Of a stretch of 64,000 nt of DNA, positions 1 through 10,962 are shown piece by piece; position 1 is the stretch's first letter, and the number at the start of each line of letters is the position of its first letter. The notes beneath the pieces were generated by a model. It did not search any database. It saw nothing but the letters and a program-made list of their open reading frames with translations, and was not told the origin of the DNA. The DNA is from Clitoria ternatea (Eukaryota; Streptophyta; Magnoliopsida; Fabales; Fabaceae). Made by a program: the position numbers and the translations under genes. The stretch lies in NCBI GenBank assembly GCA_037962975.1, contig CM075672.1, forward strand, positions 130,000,001-130,064,000, in the 5' to 3' direction.

Positions 1-509
1 ACTCCATAGTGTTGTAACACTTTCTGAAGAACTTTGTTATAAAAATGTGATCCTCCATCACTGATCAAAGTTCTTGGTGTTCCAAACCTGCAGAAAATAT
101 TTTTCTTCAAGAAATTCATTACAGTTTTGGTGTCAGCATTAGGTGAAGCAATTGCTTCTACCCATTTTGAAACATAATCAACTGCCAAAAGAATGTATTG
201 ATTAAATTAAGAATAAGGAAAGGGTCCCATGAAATCAATACCCCAACAATCAAATACCTTAACCTCCTGAATGTTTGTGAGAGGCATTTCTTGTCTTTTG
301 TTAACATTACCTGTTCTTTGGCAGTTATCACAAGCTTGCACAAATGAGTGAGAGTCTTTAAAAATGGAGGGCCAATGCAAACCTGATTGAAGAATTTTTG
401 CAGTAGTTCTTTCTCCATTAAAATGTCCTCCATAAGGGGATTTATGAAAATGCCACAACACATCTTTCTTTTCCCAATCCGGTACACAACGACGTAACAA
501 ATTATCCAC
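1..509 (-). pseudogene. pol: Athila-like integrase, cut by the window edge
   Basis: The minus strand reads the HHCC zinc-binding part (H in LWHFHKSPYGGHF, C in QACDNCQRTG) and the first catalytic aspartate in GIDFMGPFP near 240. A further frame continues toward position 1 with a second core aspartate region. The remaining core and C-terminus lie outside the window. Integrase inserts the DNA copy into the nuclear genome. Confidence 0.75.
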
Positions 510-723
510 ACCAATTTTGAATAGATGGGGGTCATCCCAAACAAATTATTTTGAATCTTTGAAAAAATTTTTCTTTGCTACCAAGTTAAATCATTTGGAA
601 GAATTCCTGCTGCTTTAAAATTGGCCATATCAGCAAACCATGGCCGTTTTGTTATTTCAAAAAGTTTTTCATCAGGAAATTCTTCCAAGATGTCTTTTTC
701 TTTGGTAGTGACCTCATCATTCA

Positions 724-1980
724 TTAATCTAGAAAGATGGTCAGTGACCATATTTTCATGACCTTTTTATCTTTGATTTCAAAATCATATTCTTGAAGGA
801 GTAAAATCCATCGGATTAACCGAGGTTTAGAATCAGTTTTAGTCAAAAGATACTTAATCGCAGCATGATCAGTGAAAATAATTATTTTTGATCCAATCAA
901 GTATGATCTAAATTTTTCTAAGGCATACACTATGGCTAATAATTCCTTTTTAGTAGTTGTGTAATTTATTTGATTTTAATTTAAAACTTTACTAGCATAG
1001 TGTATAACCCTAAAAGCTTTTTCATATCTTTGACCTAAAACTACTCCTACAGCATAATCACTTGCGTCACACATAAGTTCAAAGGGTAAGTTCCAATTAG
1101 GGGCAACAATTACTGGGGCAGAAACTAATTTTTCTTTCAAGGAATTAAAAGCTTTAAGACATGCTTCATCAAACTTGAGTTCAACATCTTTATTTAGAAG
1201 ATTTGTTAAAGGTTTAGCAATTTTTGAAAAATCTTGAATAAATCTTATATAGAATCCAGTATGTCCTAAAAAACTTCTAATACCTTTTACATTCACAGGG
1301 GGTGCAAGTTTAGAGATTACCTCTATTTTGGCTTGATCTACTTCAATTCCTTCAGAGGAAATTTTATGACCAAGTACAATTCCTTCTTTCACCATAAAGT
1401 GACATTTCTCCCAATTGAGCACCAAATTTGTTTCAATACACCGCTTCAGTACGGTGTCCAGATTGGTTAGACATGTTTCAAATGAATTCCCAAAGATTGA
1501 GAAATCATCCATGAAAATCTCAATGCTCTTTTCAATTAGATATGCAAAAATAGCAAACATGCATCTTTGAAAGTAGTAGGTGCATTACACAATCCAAATG
1601 GCATCTTCCTATATGCAAATATACCAAAGGGACATGTAAAAGCAGTCTTTTCCTGATCAAGAGGGTCAACAACAATTTGATTATATCCAGAATATCCATC
1701 AAGAAAACAATAGTAAGCTTGTCCAGACAATCTTTCAAGCATTTGATCCATAAAAGGAAGTGGAAAATGATCTTTTCTTGTTGCTTGATTTAGTTTTCTA
1801 TAATCAATGCACATTCTCCAACTAGTGACAGTTCTTGTTGGGATTAATTCATTTTTATCATTAACAATTACTGCCATACCACCTTTTTTGGAATAACTTG
1901 TACAGGACTTACCCATGCACTATCAGAAATGGGATAGATAATACCTGCTTTCAGCAATTTCAGAACCTCCTTCTTAGTTA
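724..1980 (-). pseudogene. pol: Athila-like reverse transcriptase and RNase H, frameshifted
   Basis: The fingers and palm are read from 1916 to about 1562 (WRMCIDYRKLNQ, then FLDGYSGYNQI and MPFGLCNAP). A frameshift near 1560 moves the frame, and the catalytic box continues as IFMDDFSIFG, followed by the thumb (SFLGHTGFYIRFI) and the start of RNase H (ELMCDASDYAVGVVLGQ). A further break near 976 separates the rest of RNase H at 930-724 (IIFTDHAAIKYLLTK). The enzyme would copy genomic RNA into DNA and degrade the RNA. At least two frame breaks make it non-functional. Confidence 0.85.
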
Positions 1981-2014
1981 CCTCTTTCATGGTTAGATTG
2001 AGGCATCTTTGGGG

Positions 2015-3160
2015 TTAAGCAACAAGTTTAAAATTATCTTCCAGTAAAATCTTATGCATGCAATATGATGGGCTTATTCCTTTCAGATCTTCAAGTGTCC
2101 ATCCAATTGCTTCTTGATTCCTTTTCAAGACTTCAACCAGTTTTTCTTCTTCTGTTTCACTTAACAAATTACTAATAATCACTGGTATTAAATTACCTTT
2201 TTTCAAAAAGATATACTTTAAGTTGGAAGGTAGCACTTTCAATTCAGGCCTCTTGATTTCTTCAACAGGTACTTTTTGAATTTCTTTAATTTTTCCTGAT
2301 TTAGGGAAAATTTCTTTCCCTTGATCAAGATCTTCAAGATATTTGTCTACCTGTTTTTCTTCTTCTTTACTCAAGAATTCCATAGAGTTAGTTAATAACT
2401 TATTTAAAGGATCAGAATTCGACATACCTATGGATATGGAGAAGCAGACTTTGTCAAGAACATCCACCTTAAAACAATCTTGTTTTAGATTGGGATGTTT
2501 CATGGCTTTGAAAACATCAAAGTTTACTTCTTCATCATGAACTCTTACTGCCAACTTTCCATTATCTACATCAATGAGCACTCTAGCAGTCTTCATGGAT
2601 GGTCTTCCCAGGATTAGGGGAACTTCAACATCTTCTTCCTTGTCTAAAACCACAAAGTCAACAGGGAAGTAGAACTTGTCAACTTTCACAAGTACATCTT
2701 CCACAATACCATAGGGTCTTTTGATTGATCTATCAGCCAATTGCAGAGTCATCTTTATTCTTTGAGGATCAAGGTCACCAATTCGCTTCATCATACTTAG
2801 AGGCATTAGATTAATGCTAGCCCCTAAGTCTAACAAGGCTTTTCCAATATTCATCCCTCCAATGGAGACAGGAATGGTGAAACTTCCAGGGTCTTTCAAC
2901 TTTTTTGGCATGTTATGTTGCAAAATAGCACTGCAACCTACTTCAAGTTCAACAATTTCTTCATCATACCTTCTCTTTTTGGTGAGCAATTCTTTCATAA
3001 ACTTTGCATATGTTGGCATCTGTTCCAATGCCTCAGAAAATAGAATGTTTATGTGTAATTGCTTAAAGATTTCAAGGAATCTCTTGTATTCATTTTCCTT
3101 ATCCTTCTTTAATGGTGCATGTGGATAAGGTAAATCTTTAACTGGAGGTGTCTGACCCAA
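2015..3160 (-). pseudogene. pol: Athila-like protease region of pol
   Basis: A 381-residue open stretch in the gag frame. Near its middle are the retropepsin motif DLGASINLMP and the later hydrophobic LILGRPSMKTA, the two hallmarks of this aspartic protease, which cuts the Gag-Pol precursor inside the particle. The C-terminal half (KVPVEEIKRPELK onward) is the linker leading to reverse transcriptase. It stops at about 2015 by a frame break, and the polymerase continues in other frames. The protease itself looks intact and is the best preserved part of this copy. Confidence 0.8.
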
Positions 3161-3172
3161 ATTCTGATTTTT

Positions 3173-4740
3173 TTATTTTTTAATCTTTTGATTTTTTTGT
3201 TTTTCTTTTTCATCATTCTTTTCTTCATCTTTTTTCTCCTTTTCTTCTTTCTTTTCTTTTTTTTCTTCTTTCTCTTCTTCTTTCTCTTTCTCCTCTTTTT
3301 TCTCTTTTTCTTTACAATCATTTCCTACAACTTTACGACTTCTTATAAGAATAGCATTACATTGTTCTCTTGGATTTTGAGTGTTTGCAGAAAAACCAGA
3401 GCTTTTCATCTCAGCTACTTCTTTTGCTAACTGTCCTAATTGCATATTTGACGCTTTACGTGCGGCTTTATTTGTTTGCATGGATTGTAGCAACTGTTGG
3501 ATAGACTCTTCTATCCTAGTTAGCCTTGCTGTTTGATCAGATTGTGGTTGTTGTTTGAATTGATTGTTAGGAGGTCGGTTAGAAGGTCCAACGTTTTGTT
3601 TCCTGCCAATATTCTGATTCTGCCAACCCTACGGGTAATTGTTAGTAAAAGAATTACCAAGATTGAAAGGAAAATTACCTAAGGGTATTCTTTGATGGTT
3701 CAGAAAATTGGCTTGCTCTTGCTCATTTCTATTAGGGGGCACAGTAACCACATGGTTGTTCTCCCATGCAATGCATACATTATTTCAATTGAGTAGGAGG
3801 TGGTGATAACATTTGAGCAATTTGAAGTTTCTCCAATTGTTTGCTCATAGCCTAAATTTGTTGAGTCAACAATTTTTTTTGAGCCAATACTGCATCATTC
3901 ACCCCCAATTCGAGCATACCTGGCTTTCTTTTTACATTACATCTTTTATGTTTTGCTTGTCGGTCACGCATGGACATTGATTCCAATATTTCTATTGCTT
4001 CTTCCACAGTTTTGTTCATTAAAGAACCACCTGCACAAGCATCTAACATCATCTTAAACTGAGGTAACAGACCATGGTAAAGGATCCTTACCTTTTCGGC
4101 ATCATTTAAGTTGTGGTTTGGACATTTCCTCAAGAGTGCCTTGAATCGTTCCCATGTTTCTCCTAATGATTCATTATTATTTTGTGAAAAAGAATGTATG
4201 GCAGTCATGGCTTCAAAATATTTTGAAGGAGAATAAAATCTTTCCAAAAATTCTCTCAACATCGGACCAGTTTGTAAAACTACCGGGTGGACAAGATTTA
4301 AACCATTCTTTAGCTTTCCCAATCAAAGAAAAAGGAAACAATCTCATATAAACTGATTCTTCTTGATTAGGTTCAAAACCAATTGTGCTGCATAACTCAT
4401 AAAAAACAGTTAAGTGTTCATAAGGTTCCTCATTATTTAAACCAGCAAATTGATTATTTTGAATAATGTTTAAAGTAGCTGGTTTGATTTCTACAGCAGC
4501 AATAGGTCCTTGATACATCCCCGAAACACGAGGTGGTCCATTAATAGCAGTAAACTATCCCAATGTTCTTCTTTCAGCAGCCATATTAGAATTTTCAAAA
4601 TTTTTAGATTATTCAAAAGAAGATAAAGTTGAAGAAGAAGAAGTTTTTGTTTTTTTAGATTTTAATGCTTTAAGTTTCTTTACAAACTTCTTGATCTCAG
4701 GATCAAAGATTACCTTTCCTGCAGAAGATCGAGTTTGCAT
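3173..4740 (-). pseudogene. gag: Athila-like gag, interrupted
   Basis: A start codon at 4738-4740 opens a protein starting MQTRSSAGK, a usual Athila-type opening. Two early in-frame stops follow, one TAA and one TAG. The capsid part is readable at 4518-4213 and, in another frame, 4322-3852 (motif SLGETWERFKALLRKCP). The C-terminal part at 3493-3173 carries NPREQC and ends in a long lysine/glutamate tract. There is no clear zinc knuckle. The gag frame joins the protease frame after one TAA at 3173-3175. Gag builds the cytoplasmic virus-like particle in this family; this copy cannot make it. Confidence 0.75.
3178..3330 (-). repeat. low-complexity purine tract coding Lys/Glu
   Basis: About 150 bases are almost pure polypyrimidine on the plus strand (CTTTTTCTT-like) and encode a Lys/Glu-only tail of gag on the minus strand. 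Slippage in such tracts is common and probably explains its length. Confidence 0.7.
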
Positions 4741-4877
4741 AAACACACTAAATAAAGAAAGGTTTGTAAAACAATGTTAAAATGAATGAATGAATGAATA
4801 AGATAAAACAAATTTCACTAAAAAAAATATTTTTACCATAGTAATTAAAAATTTACTGTTTTATTGAATCAATTCAA

Positions 4878-4895
4878 TCCCCGGCAGCGGTGCCA
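4878..4895 (-). other. primer-binding site (tRNA-Asp type)
   Basis: The minus strand reads TGGCACCGCTGCCGGGGA, seven bases inside the LTR end. This matches the primer-site form known for Athila elements (complement of a tRNA-Asp 3' end) with small changes. Confidence 0.7.
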
Positions 4896-4902
4896 GAAAA
4901 CT

Positions 4903-6301
4903 TGTTAACCCCTGTGTTACTGTTGGGTTATTAATTGGAAAGCACACCAATCGATTGTAGTTTTCAAATTTAGATATCATTCCACTGGGATTGAAAGTCC
5001 AGTAACTCACAGTAATTTCTTATTTACTATGGTAAATTTATCAATGTTTATTAACAAAAGAATAATTTATAAACAGTTTATACAATATTCACAGGATTTG
5101 ATGGTTGATTTGTTCATAAAGTAAAAAGATGGAAAATATAAAATCTAACTATAAAGTGAGATGTAATTCAGAATAATTCAAATACTTGAGGTAGAAACCC
5201 AGATTAACAAACTATGTTGGAATTAGGATTCTCGCACCAAAATATAATGCAATAATTACAACATACATACTTAATCATCAAGTTCATGTTATTGCAGCTT
5301 AAAATCATTATAACCGATTCCTCGTGATATAAATTCTAAGTATTCATCGTAAAGTCTGATTCCTTGTGAGCTTTCTCAATAAAAACTTGCATTAAGTCCT
5401 AACCTTATGGCAACAATAATTACCAATTCTATCCCTAGTAATTGGCATATTAAGGGTATTTCAACTTTTACTTTCATTAAAACAGATTTTAATTCGGCAT
5501 GAATAATCATTCTCCCGTTTGATATCCATACTAATAAAACAAGTTTTATTACACATGAAAATCATTCTTCCGTTTGACGTTCATATTAATAAAGAGTTAA
5601 AATACTAACATGTTCTTGAATCATAAACATGTATAAGTCATAATAACAACATCATATAATAGATTGATTCACCAAATTCCAACATAAATAATTTAGTTAC
5701 ACATAATAAAAGGAAGAACAATACTTACAGAGTTTGACATTACGATGATTTGAAAAACACTTCACAATACAAAAGCTCACACTATAACACTCTCAAATAT
5801 CTAGAAATCACTCCAACCTTATAAACTCAAAGAAGAACACTCAAGCTCGAATGAAAAGAGAAAAAGAAAGGATGAACTTTAGAATTGGGTGCCTAGAAGT
5901 GTAGAGAATGGCCCTATTTATAGGGCTGAGGAAGGGTCCTGACGCTACATGTCAGGTCCCTGACTCAGCTTCCATTAATCAACTCGAAGTGGCCATGATT
6001 GTATAATTATTTTAATTAATCATGCCCAGACAGGTGTGCCTTGTCCCCCAATTCAGCTTGGACACTTGTGGTTAGTGGAGGGGTCATTGGCTGAGTGCTT
6101 GACCACCTATCAGTGGTCTCCATGTAGCTCCTGACACTACGCGTGGGTGTGACGCGTAGCGTCAGCATCAGAAGTTCCCGCGCTATGCGTGGTGTTGATG
6201 CTACGCGTCAGCTCTCTAGTTCTTTAATTTTTCTCTTTAAATTCTTCACATTTTTACTGCAAAACTAGAGAAAATTGATCAAGGGCAGATTATTTCCAAC
6301 A
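4903..6301 (-). repeat. 5' LTR of the Athila-like element
   Basis: On the minus strand the LTR runs from TGTTGGAAATAATC at 6301 to GGGGTTAACA at 4903, about 1.4 kb, directly followed by a primer site. Its U3 side (about 5937-6225) carries several copies of a GC-rich partly palindromic motif around GACGCTACGCGTCA, in sharp contrast to its AT-rich surroundings. An alternative outer end is the CA at 6303-6304. Confidence 0.75.
5915..5922 (-). promoter_or_regulatory. TATA box of the Athila-like LTR
   Basis: The minus strand reads CCTATAAATAGG, a strong plant TATA box, about 380 bases into the LTR. Transcription would start near 5885 and run toward position 1 into gag. The GC-rich motif cluster lies just upstream. 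Confidence 0.7.
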
Positions 6302-8371
6302 ACATCCATTTATTGAATTTAAAACCTAAATTTCTAACAAATTCACCAAATTCTTATTCTTTTTACAAAAATTTCTATTAAAGATTTTATTGTAAATTTG
6401 AGGACTAACAATCTTCTAAGCCAAATTTGAAAATGGGCCAAACACTTTTTGTTATCTTTAATTTGATATATGGCACAAAATAATCCATTGAGAAATGAGA
6501 GAGTTATGGCCCAAATACAAAAGGGGTGTAGGGCTGTGACAGGATTTTTATTCCTTGCATAGATTAATTTTCTGGGACAAATTGGTAGGGATTTTGGCTT
6601 TGTGTTCTTCATAAAAGTTTTAGAAAATTGAGTTAAGAAAATTTTGGTGAAAGAATCATTCAATTTCATGGTCATATGAGAGAGATATATGAAACATACT
6701 ACACCTAGTGCAAGCTGTTGCTGGAGAAACATGAATTAATATAGTATTTTAAATTTCTAGGATTTATGGGATGAGAATTGGCCTTTGTGGTCAACATAAA
6801 GTTGTAGATAAATTCGATAAGGAGATTTTAGGACAAGAATTACTCGAATCCAATGTCGAGAGAGAAAATTACGTCTAAAATACGTATAAATACGCATTTT
6901 GGCTTACTCGGGTAACTTAAAATTAATGTTTTTGGAGATGGGTGGTTGGAAATGGCCATCGGGCTCTTCGTAAAAATTGTTAGGAATGATGTGAGGAACG
7001 TTTTGGGATAAAAATAATTGACCCAAGTTTCTCAGACAACTTCTTGATCAAAACCGAGGGAGTTACACAGCTTAAATAACTCAAATAAAATGCTTAAATA
7101 TTTTTATTAGATTTCTAACGTTCCAATTGATAATTTTTGTTATTATGAGTTTCATATATTATTGTTATTATTTCAATCATCTCCATTTTCTCACATAATT
7201 ATAGTAGAGATGTGCATCTCATACTCGTAAAATCTTCTAAACCACAATTTAACTATCACACACAAGTTAATCGGCCATAGCCCAGACAACAGTACATATT
7301 ACTAATTCAAAAAATTAATACAATTGGCCTCGAGGGCCTAACACACAAAATGAAGGCTGTTACATTTAACGTATTTTATGGTTGGTTAAATTGAAATTTG
7401 AGGGATTGGGAAAGAGAGGCAGAAGGTGAATAATCAAATAGGGAGGGGAGTAAAAATAATAAAGGCATTTTCAAAATCAAAGATATTAAAAATAATAAAA
7501 GCATTCACAACCGCCCAAGAAAGTTAATTAAGTGTCTCAACTAGCAAAAGATACTTTATGCATTAAGTTACTGAAATGTTTGAGACAATATCAACCGACC
7601 AGAGTCACTATACCAAATTAAAAAATTGCACAATAAGGAACTTTCACCTAAACTTAAAAAATAGAGCACTAGTGTTTAAACACTCAACACTAATTATAAA
7701 ACAATTAAAATCTGATAGGCATTTTTGTTTTCATTATCTTGCAATTTGATTTTTCTTAATAATGTATTCTTCAATATAGCTGATTATTTAAATTACCCCA
7801 CACTCAAACTTCAACACTCTTAATATAATTGGTATCACTGAACCGATTGACAATTCTCATTGACCACATTCCAATCCACTTATATTTGCCTTATGCAATC
7901 CTCATGCGATATTTATATTAATTTATTCAACTATGCAATATTTTAAATACTGAAAACCACTACAAGAATTTATTCATAGTGAAATTGGACACTAAGAAAG
8001 GTGTTAATGCCCTGCAGCATATGCTAATTAGGTGGAAGCTAACTTAACATCAGCTCAGAGTTAAACATTGTGATAGGATATCGTCATAGTATATAAGCCA
8101 TGATCGAAGCTAATTTTATAATTTCTTTAAATATTTTTTAATTTTTAAATATACATTTTCATAGGTAACTAAGTTGTATCCATGTAATCCAATTTTTGAT
8201 ATTCAATATTAGTAAATAATTTTCAAAAACTAAATATTATGAAATAATATAAACATTAAAATATAAAAAGTGAGGATGTGATAACATAATCATATATAAT
8301 TCTTAAATATGTTAATTTATCCAAAACGGCGATGCTATTACTGGGACTCATCCTCCATCAACATCTAATGG
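6302..8371. other. AT-rich spacer, possible relic LTR
   Basis: No gene is seen. On the minus strand a TGTAACAGCC sequence starts at 7364. Downstream text to about 6305 resembles the body of a long gypsy-type LTR, so the Athila-like element may have landed in it; no matching end or duplication was found. A CACTACAAGAA sequence at 7959-7969 looks like a CACTA terminus but lacks adjacent subterminal repeats. The 129-residue open stretch at 6343-6732 (minus) has no recognisable motif and is treated as chance. Confidence 0.35.
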
Positions 8372-8670
8372 GCATGGTGTAGGACTTTTTGGTTTTTTAC
8401 ACGGGTCCTTTTTGACTTTTTACACCGGTTGTAGGACCGGTGTAAATGGAGCAGGTGAGAAAAATATGTTTTTTACACCGGTTTTAGGACCGGTGAGAAA
8501 AATAGTTTTTACACCGGTCCTTTGGATTACGACCAGTGTAAAATTTAATATTTACACCGGTCTTGTTTGCTACGACCGGTGTAAATATTACATTTCACAC
8601 CGTTCCTGTTTGTAACAACCGGTACCAAAGATAGACATTTAACACCAGTTAGTTACTGCAACCGGTGTAA
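8372..8670 (+). repeat. CACTA subterminal repeat block A (5' type)
   Basis: About ten copies of TTTTACACCGGT or its reverse complement, arranged mostly as inverted pairs separated by 10-20 bases. In CACTA elements such repeats are bound by the element's own TNPA-like protein. The block ends with an AACCGGTGTAAAAAC copy followed by a T/C-rich stretch also found after block D. Confidence 0.7.
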
Positions 8671-9133
8671 AAACTTCTATTTCTTTTTCTTTTTCTTTAT
8701 TTTTTGTACTTTCACATTTGTTTCTACACCATCAGCCCATAATGACTCCACAGTATTTGGCCAACCATTTTCTTCTTGTTTTCAATTTTTTGTTTAAAAA
8801 AATAACATAATTACTTCAATATAATACTTTCACTAAAAAATAATTTTTAAGGCCTGAAAGACAAAAGCTTAGACAACAAAATTAACCTGCAGAACCATTT
8901 GAGAAGAGAGAATTGAAAGAGATCAATTTTCTGATTTCCTCCCCATGGCCAATCAAACATGAATAAAGCAAAATTAATAGCCAAACACTCAGTCATTGTA
9001 CATAAAGCTGGTTGAAAATGAAACTTGTTAACTACTACATTCAACATCATTTTGTTTTTCCTCTTAAATATTCTCATGCTGAGTAAAAACTAAAAAAAAC
9101 AAGATAGTGAATTTTTGCCAGGCTTTAGACCTT

Positions 9134-9185
9134 TCATGGCATGCTTGCATCAGGCCCAAGAATTGAAGGGGAATTCAGTCCACAC
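9134..9185 (-). pseudogene. possible terminal exon of the captured membrane-protein gene
   Basis: The minus strand has an AG acceptor at 9187-9186 and then an open reading CGLNSPSILGPDASMP ending at TGA (9136-9134). Its phase fits the exon at 10359-10265: the dangling AG there plus the first G here gives arginine. The peptide is not recognised. The call rests on phase and splice-site fit only. Confidence 0.35.
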
Positions 9186-10264
9186 CTGTATAGTAACAAA
9201 TAAGTGAATTAGCCTTATTAATTAAAAGCAAAATCCCAACAACTAATTAAACTCACCAACTCTCTCCTCACTGATATGATTCAGATTTAGGGAACCCCAA
9301 TCCCAGCTTCCTTTTAAAGAAAAATCAACAATGTATGATATGATTTACATTAAAGCCCTAACAGGCAAAAAAAAACATTACACTTTGTCCTATTATCCAT
9401 CCATCCATGAGGGATCGATTGAGAGAATAAAATTAAATTATCTTGGAAAGTTGTTCTCTTTTGTTTTTCATCATCTTTTTATAGTAAAATTAAATCACAA
9501 AACTATTAAAGTAAATGTATGATTTTATCTTTGTGTGTTTGTTAGCTTCCATAGAACCAACTGCTAAAGTCAAGCAATCCATATTTTTCCACATCTTCGA
9601 AGGTCCTAGTAACGTTTCTATACTGATTTATTCTCCTTTTTAAAGAAGTCATTCTTTTTAACCTTTTTTTAAATTTAAAATCTTTTCAATTAACTACCCA
9701 TATTTTTATATAAGTTTAAATATTTTTTCTTTAACTTTATTTTTTTAATTAACAAGGCTTAAAACCCAATTTAACTTTACTTTATTTTAGTCAACTTAAA
9801 TTAATTGTTAACTTAGGACTTTTTTCTAGTACTCTGTCACGCTAAACATAACTTCATAATTATTATCATTTTCACCATTAAAGTGTTAGTCACCAAATTA
9901 GTATCTTATTTTCATATCATTTTTATCTATTTTGTTCTTACTCTACCTTTGATTTTTGTCTAGAAAAACAAAACAAGTTTGAAATGGTGAACTTTTTTCT
10001 TTTCTTTTATAAAAATAATTTGTCATAAAAAACCAATCATCACATTACTCTATTTTTTGTTGCATAAAAGTGTAGAGTAACACAAGATTTAGCTCAATAG
10101 TTTTACCAAAATTTATTATTCAAGAGGGTTAAAACTTATCTTTTCTGGCACCTAAATGAAATTGTTCTCTATTCAATTCTATAAAAATCATTAACAAAGA
10201 TCTACTGTAATACATTTTATATTTGTATTATCTGTCACTAATAAGCAAGAAGCTAGCAGTTTAC

Positions 10265-10359
10265 CTTGTAATAGCTTCATTGAGTCTGGTCACCGAAATG
10301 ACAATAGTTAGAATGAGAAGTAATCCTGTGAATGTGCAACCAATCTGATATGCAAAACC
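10265..10359 (-). pseudogene. captured exon of a membrane-protein-like gene
   Basis: A 95-bp minus-strand stretch is bounded by an acceptor (TTTTCAG) and a donor (GTAAAC) and is open in the frame GFAYQIGCTFTGLLLILT and on to SVTRLNEAITR. The middle 20 residues are strongly hydrophobic, like a transmembrane helix. The gene is not recognised. It lies downstream of the MYB exons on the same strand, but its frame does not continue from the MYB exon (phase 1 against phase 0), so it looks like a separate capture. Confidence 0.45.
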
Positions 10360-10608
10360 CTGAAAATGCAAAAAAAAATGAAACATCACATAGTGTTCAT
10401 TTTTAATATTTACATGGTTATTGAAATTCCAATATATCTATTTACACTCCCAATTTTCTACTTCTTACAATATTTTGTTAATTGATACATAAACACCTGG
10501 AGTATGAATAGAAATATTAGAATGTCAATAGTTGTATCTTTCTTTTGATAGAATCTTTATGGCACAAATGCCAAAGAGGTATTGCAATTATTATAAAATT
10601 AATGGTAC

Positions 10609-10720
10609 CTTCAATCCGTCACCAGGCCCTGCCATACAACTTTAAAGCTTCAAGGAACTTCTTATGTTCTTCACCTGTCCACCTCTCCCTCTGCTTCATG
10701 ATAGTATATGGTTTCCTTAC
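10609..10720 (-). pseudogene. captured MYB-domain exon of a REVEILLE/LHY-type gene
   Basis: The 112-bp minus-strand exon (acceptor TTTTTAG, donor GTACC) encodes VRKPYTIMKQRERW followed by EEHKKFLEALKLYGRAW. This is the first half of the single MYB repeat of the CCA1/LHY/REVEILLE clock-related transcription factors. Right after GRAW comes an in-frame TGA where the family has a codon for Gln or Arg, then RIE. The usual next exon, with the SHAQKYF-type motif, is absent. The family binds evening-element promoters in the nucleus; this fragment cannot encode a working factor. It joins in frame (phase 0) to the exon at 10962-10828. Recognition is confident; the donor gene within the family is not determined. 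Confidence 0.85.
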
Positions 10721-10827
10721 CTAAAAAGTAGATCGAAAATTTCATTAAAACTAAGATGACACTTAAACATGTGAAAAATCAAAGTTTACTAAATGTCATA
10801 AATACATAAGAATTAAAGGGTAGCAAC

Positions 10828-10962
10828 CTTCAGGGCATAATCGTTTTCGCAAGCAAAATGATCATTTAGTGGAATATGTGCAACAGAATGCACTCTAGAA
10901 TTCAAAGACATTCCATTTGCCATTGAAAGACCATCCCGTGATCTAGTAACTATATCTTGGCC
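10828..10962 (-). pseudogene. captured N-terminal exon of the REVEILLE-type gene
   Basis: A 135-bp minus-strand exon (acceptor GTATGCAG, donor GTTGC) is open for exactly 45 codons, beginning GQDIVTRSRDGLSMANGMSL and ending NDYALK. With the 107-bp intron removed this runs directly into VRKPYTI of the MYB exon, as expected for the N-terminal part of REVEILLE1-like proteins. No stop is present here. A weaker possible upstream exon (11414 downward, FVGLGAGLTWETLQ) follows another acceptor; whether it belongs to the same gene is unknown. Confidence 0.7.

Larger units (their letters stand above)
1..6301 (-). mobile_element. Athila-like Ty3/gypsy retrotransposon, 5' part
   Basis: Read on the minus strand the order is LTR (6301-4903), primer-binding site, gag, protease, reverse transcriptase, RNase H and the start of integrase, which runs off the left edge. 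The protease has the DLGAS motif and the polymerase the FMDD box. The primer site is of the tRNA-Asp kind used by Athila elements. Several stops and frameshifts break the frame, so the copy is dead unless helped in trans. The 3' LTR is outside the window, so neither target-site duplication nor age can be judged. Lineage assignment rests on remembered family features, not a search. Confidence 0.85.

Noticed and set aside
3188..3430. Plus-strand Phe/Leu-rich open frame
   Set aside because: Antisense of the Lys/Glu tract of the Athila-like gag.
6343..6732. 129-codon minus-strand open frame
   Set aside because: AT-rich, no motif, outside any element's coding order.
7959..7969. CACTACAAGAA as the start of the CACTA unit
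   Set aside because: No ACACCGGTGT repeats for the next 400 bases; the repeat block at 8372 has a better 5'-type start.
10609..10962. A functional clock MYB gene
   Set aside because: Stop in the MYB repeat, and the exon with the SHAQKYF-type motif and all later exons are absent.
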